Assembly: GCA_029856155.1 (NCBI GenBank)
Contig: JAHQWL010000083.1
Span: 1 to 64,000, forward strand
Length of the DNA: 64,000 nucleotides
Origin: Promethearchaeia archaeon
GTDB taxonomy: Archaea > Asgardarchaeota > Lokiarchaeia > Sigyniarchaeales > SOKP01
Reading direction: 5' to 3'
The notes under the pieces: model-generated
The model's database searches: none
Told to the model about the DNA's origin: nothing
The model's input: only the letters and a program-made list of their open reading frames with translations
Position numbers and translations under genes: made by a program
In this document: positions 62,491-64,000 of the stretch, piece after piece
Position numbering within the stretch: position 1 is the stretch's first letter
How the letters are laid out: the number at the start of each line of letters is the position of its first letter

Positions 62491-63216
62491 TCATTTTATT
62501 TCAATAAACGAAAGTAATCCTAAATCATCTAAACTCCCTATAATACGTTGAATCTCTCCCTCTGGGCGTCCACTCTCCTCAGCTATCTCAGAAATTGTAT
62601 GAAATCCATCCGCTAAATGAGCTATTTTATATTCCTTCTTATCTAAAAATCCTTGATTAATAATTTGTTTAGGTAGCCTTTTACAAGTCCACTCCGGCTT
62701 CACATCCCTAACTTCGCGTAAATCTTCCTTGGATAATATTAAACCCTTCTTCGCAATCTGCTTCTGGGATTTTTGAAAATCTTTCTTGAAAATCTTCAAA
62801 ATTGGAAGTCTCAACTGAACCTCGGCGAGTCTACCAATCTTTAAAACGTCATCAATAATTTGGTCAAAATCTCGAAAGATACGGACATCACCAGACCAAC
62901 TTTCAAGGCGATCTCCAAATTCAGTAACAAATTTATCAATAATATCAGTTAATGCCTTATGCGTTATCTTAGCATCATCATTTTTATCGGCTGCGGCAGT
63001 TATTAACACACCCTCTTTAAAAACTAACAATAAATAAAAAACTTGCATATCAATTACTTTAAGTTCCCCGCTCCCTTTAGAGAATTCAACAGAAAAATCT
63101 TTTAGGGCTGTTAAAAATCCTGATACTAAATCTTGGTTAAATTCTATACTCCCATACTTCCGATGTATTAAACAAATGCCGGTGTGTTGGTGTATAAGAT
63201 AAACATTATGTAACAA
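62491..63216 (-). CDS. Longin-like domain protein with C-terminal winged helix
   Basis: The 241-residue protein begins with a longin/roadblock-like alpha-beta domain (about 1-125): a strand pair H-N-V-Y-L-I-H-Q-H-T-G-I-C-L-I-H-R-K-Y, then D-L-V-S-G-F-L-T-A-L-K-D-F and a core with F-Y-L-L-L-V-F-K-E-G-V-L-I-T-A-A-A. This matches SNARE-like longin order. A helical linker follows (125-180). The C-terminal 60 residues (I-A-H-L-A-D-G-F-H-T-I-S-E-I-A-E-E-S-G-R-P-E-G-E-I) look like a winged helix. Such domains partner small GTPases. Assignment is by pattern. Confidence 0.72.
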   Translation of the reverse strand: MLHNVYLIHQHTGICLIHRKYGSIEFNQDLVSGFLTALKDFSVEFSKGSGELKVIDMQVFYLLLVFKEGVLITAAADKNDDAKITHKALTDIIDKFVTEFGDRLESWSGDVRIFRDFDQIIDDVLKIGRLAEVQLRLPILKIFKKDFQKSQKQIAKKGLILSKEDLREVRDVKPEWTCKRLPKQIINQGFLDKKEYKIAHLADGFHTISEIAEESGRPEGEIQRIIGSLDDLGLLSFIEIK

Positions 63217-63408
63217 TTTTCCATACCTTAGTAAAATATCTTAATTGTATATTTAATAGAATTATACTAATTTAAATTTCTTTATATGTCTTTAGAACTA
63301 AATTTTTTTAAAATGAAATTGACATTAATTTAAGAATCCTAATCTAACTCATCTATGATTTAAAAGGTATAATATAAAAATTCTAAGAATTCAGAGTTTT
63401 TATGGATA

Positions 63409-63543
63409 TTAACGATCTAAATCAATATTTTTTAGAGGGTTTAAAGATCCCCCACACATTGGACAGAGTCGGCTGTTTATATCAATTTCTACGCAAAATC
63501 TACAATATGGGCATTTGATATATACAATATTATGAATAAACAT
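63409..63543 (-). CDS. 44-residue zinc-ribbon mini-protein
   Basis: The minus-strand frame starting at 63543 encodes 44 residues with C-P-Y-C at 11-14 and C-P-M-C-G-G-S-L at 27-34, a simple zinc ribbon, and ends N-P-L-K-N-I-D-L-D-R. Free-standing ribbons of this size are common in archaea as unannotated proteins. No strong Shine-Dalgarno is seen. Function unknown. Confidence 0.6.
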   Translation of the reverse strand: MFIHNIVYIKCPYCRFCVEIDINSRLCPMCGGSLNPLKNIDLDR

Positions 63544-63877
63544 AATATTCAATCTATAATACCTTATTTAAATTACAATATAAAATGAGATTTTAAAAAA
63601 ATTTGGTTTTAAAGTTCTTCATATATTTAAAGAGATTTGTCGATTTTTTTAAGGAGAAAAAAAATTATTAAAAGATTTGATAAACAATTACTCTAAATAA
63701 TCCTAAATTATTTTAATTCTTATATTATTCCTAACTTTTACTTTTTTGATAGGCATCTTAAATAATTTCCATTTATTTAATTAGACTAAAAGAACCATAT
63801 AAGATCAATAAAGCTTAAAAAAGTTGATATTAAGTATTGCATTAATCAGAATTACAATTATCAAAAAAAGACCTATA
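63544..63877. other. AT-rich intergenic region before cutA
   Basis: 334 bases of AT-rich sequence between the mini zinc ribbon and cutA. An AAGGAG tract near 63650 is not followed by a convincing frame. I see no RNA gene or repeat here. Confidence 0.4.
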
Positions 63878-64000
63878 ATGAATTATTTTATTTTTCTTGT
63901 AACAGTTCCAAATATTAAAGAAGGTCAGAAGATAGCAAAAATTTTAGTAGAAAATAAGTTTGCTGCTTGTGTGACTATCATTCAGAATGTTTTTTCTATC
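63878..64000 (+). CDS. cutA: CutA1-type divalent cation tolerance protein (partial, runs off the window)
   Basis: The first 41 codons are present: an N-terminal strand YFIFLVTVPN, a helix IKEGQKIAKILVENKFAA and then CVTIIQNVFSI, the order and motif (A-A-C-V-x-I-I) of CutA1. CutA1 proteins form stable trimers with a PII-like fold; the link with copper tolerance is weak outside enterobacteria. The rest of the gene lies beyond 64000. Confidence 0.85.
   Translation, partial: MNYFIFLVTVPNIKEGQKIAKILVENKFAACVTIIQNVFSI

Noticed and set aside
1..64000. CRISPR arrays, insertion sequences and rRNA genes
   Set aside because: No regularly spaced direct repeats, transposase genes or rRNA-like sequence were seen.

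Overview
The window is about 64 kb of AT-rich archaeal chromosome, very probably from an Asgard archaeon of the Lokiarchaeia type. Archaeal markers are both subunits of DNA polymerase D, Orc1/Cdc6, PAN, archaeal RNA polymerase subunits B and H, TFE, MBF1, NAC, Cbf5, CDP-archaeol synthase, archease and RtcB. Asgard-like markers are four Ras/Rab-type small GTPases (one fused to a roadblock domain, one carrying a proline-rich, charged and zinc-ribbon tail), a longin-like protein with a winged helix, and a GOLPH3/GPP34-type protein. The lineage call is an inference; no rRNA is present.

Positions 1-10000 look accessory. They hold an amidohydrolase, the GOLPH3-like gene divergent from a putative ribbon-helix-helix regulator, small membrane proteins, an ArsR-like regulator, a beta-propeller surface protein, a DUF1326 protein, a flavodoxin-like protein, tRNA-Pro, and a 27-residue peptide gene behind an unusual operator. 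A dispersed non-coding repeat of about 45-95 bp occurs seven times between 1.0 and 9.3 kb, always in the same orientation and usually downstream of plus-strand genes. I did not find it elsewhere in the window.

Positions 10000-32600 are mostly metabolism and signalling: DUF362, ACT, a prolyl-tRNA deacylase-like protein, amidase, aldo/keto reductase, two free-standing GTPases, a GYD protein, a small IBR-like zinc finger, a geranylgeranyl-reductase-like flavoprotein, an AAC(3)-like acetyltransferase, HAD and hotdog enzymes. Branched-chain aminotransferase, PanB and an MfnA-type decarboxylase could together supply the ketoisovalerate, ketopantoate and beta-alanine needed for coenzyme A. MazG and anaerobic ribonucleotide reductase follow.

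Positions 33000-48000 are information processing and protein quality control: a PAN/PUA/NAC cluster, MBF1, TFE (whose real start appears to be a non-AUG codon), RpoH-RpoB without RpoA, an RsmC-like methyltransferase, Cbf5 and ThiL. Three of the four tRNA genes are interrupted: tRNA-Lys(TTT), tRNA-Thr(CGT) and tRNA-Leu(GAG), the last with two introns.

Positions 49900-59800 form a replication locus (DP2, DP1, a SWIM-like protein, Orc1/Cdc6, CarS). Beside orc1 lies an AT-rich gap with an ORB-like sequence, a good origin candidate. The end of the window carries archease and RtcB, the tRNA-splicing ligase system that fits the interrupted tRNAs, then the longin-like protein, a mini zinc ribbon and the start of cutA.
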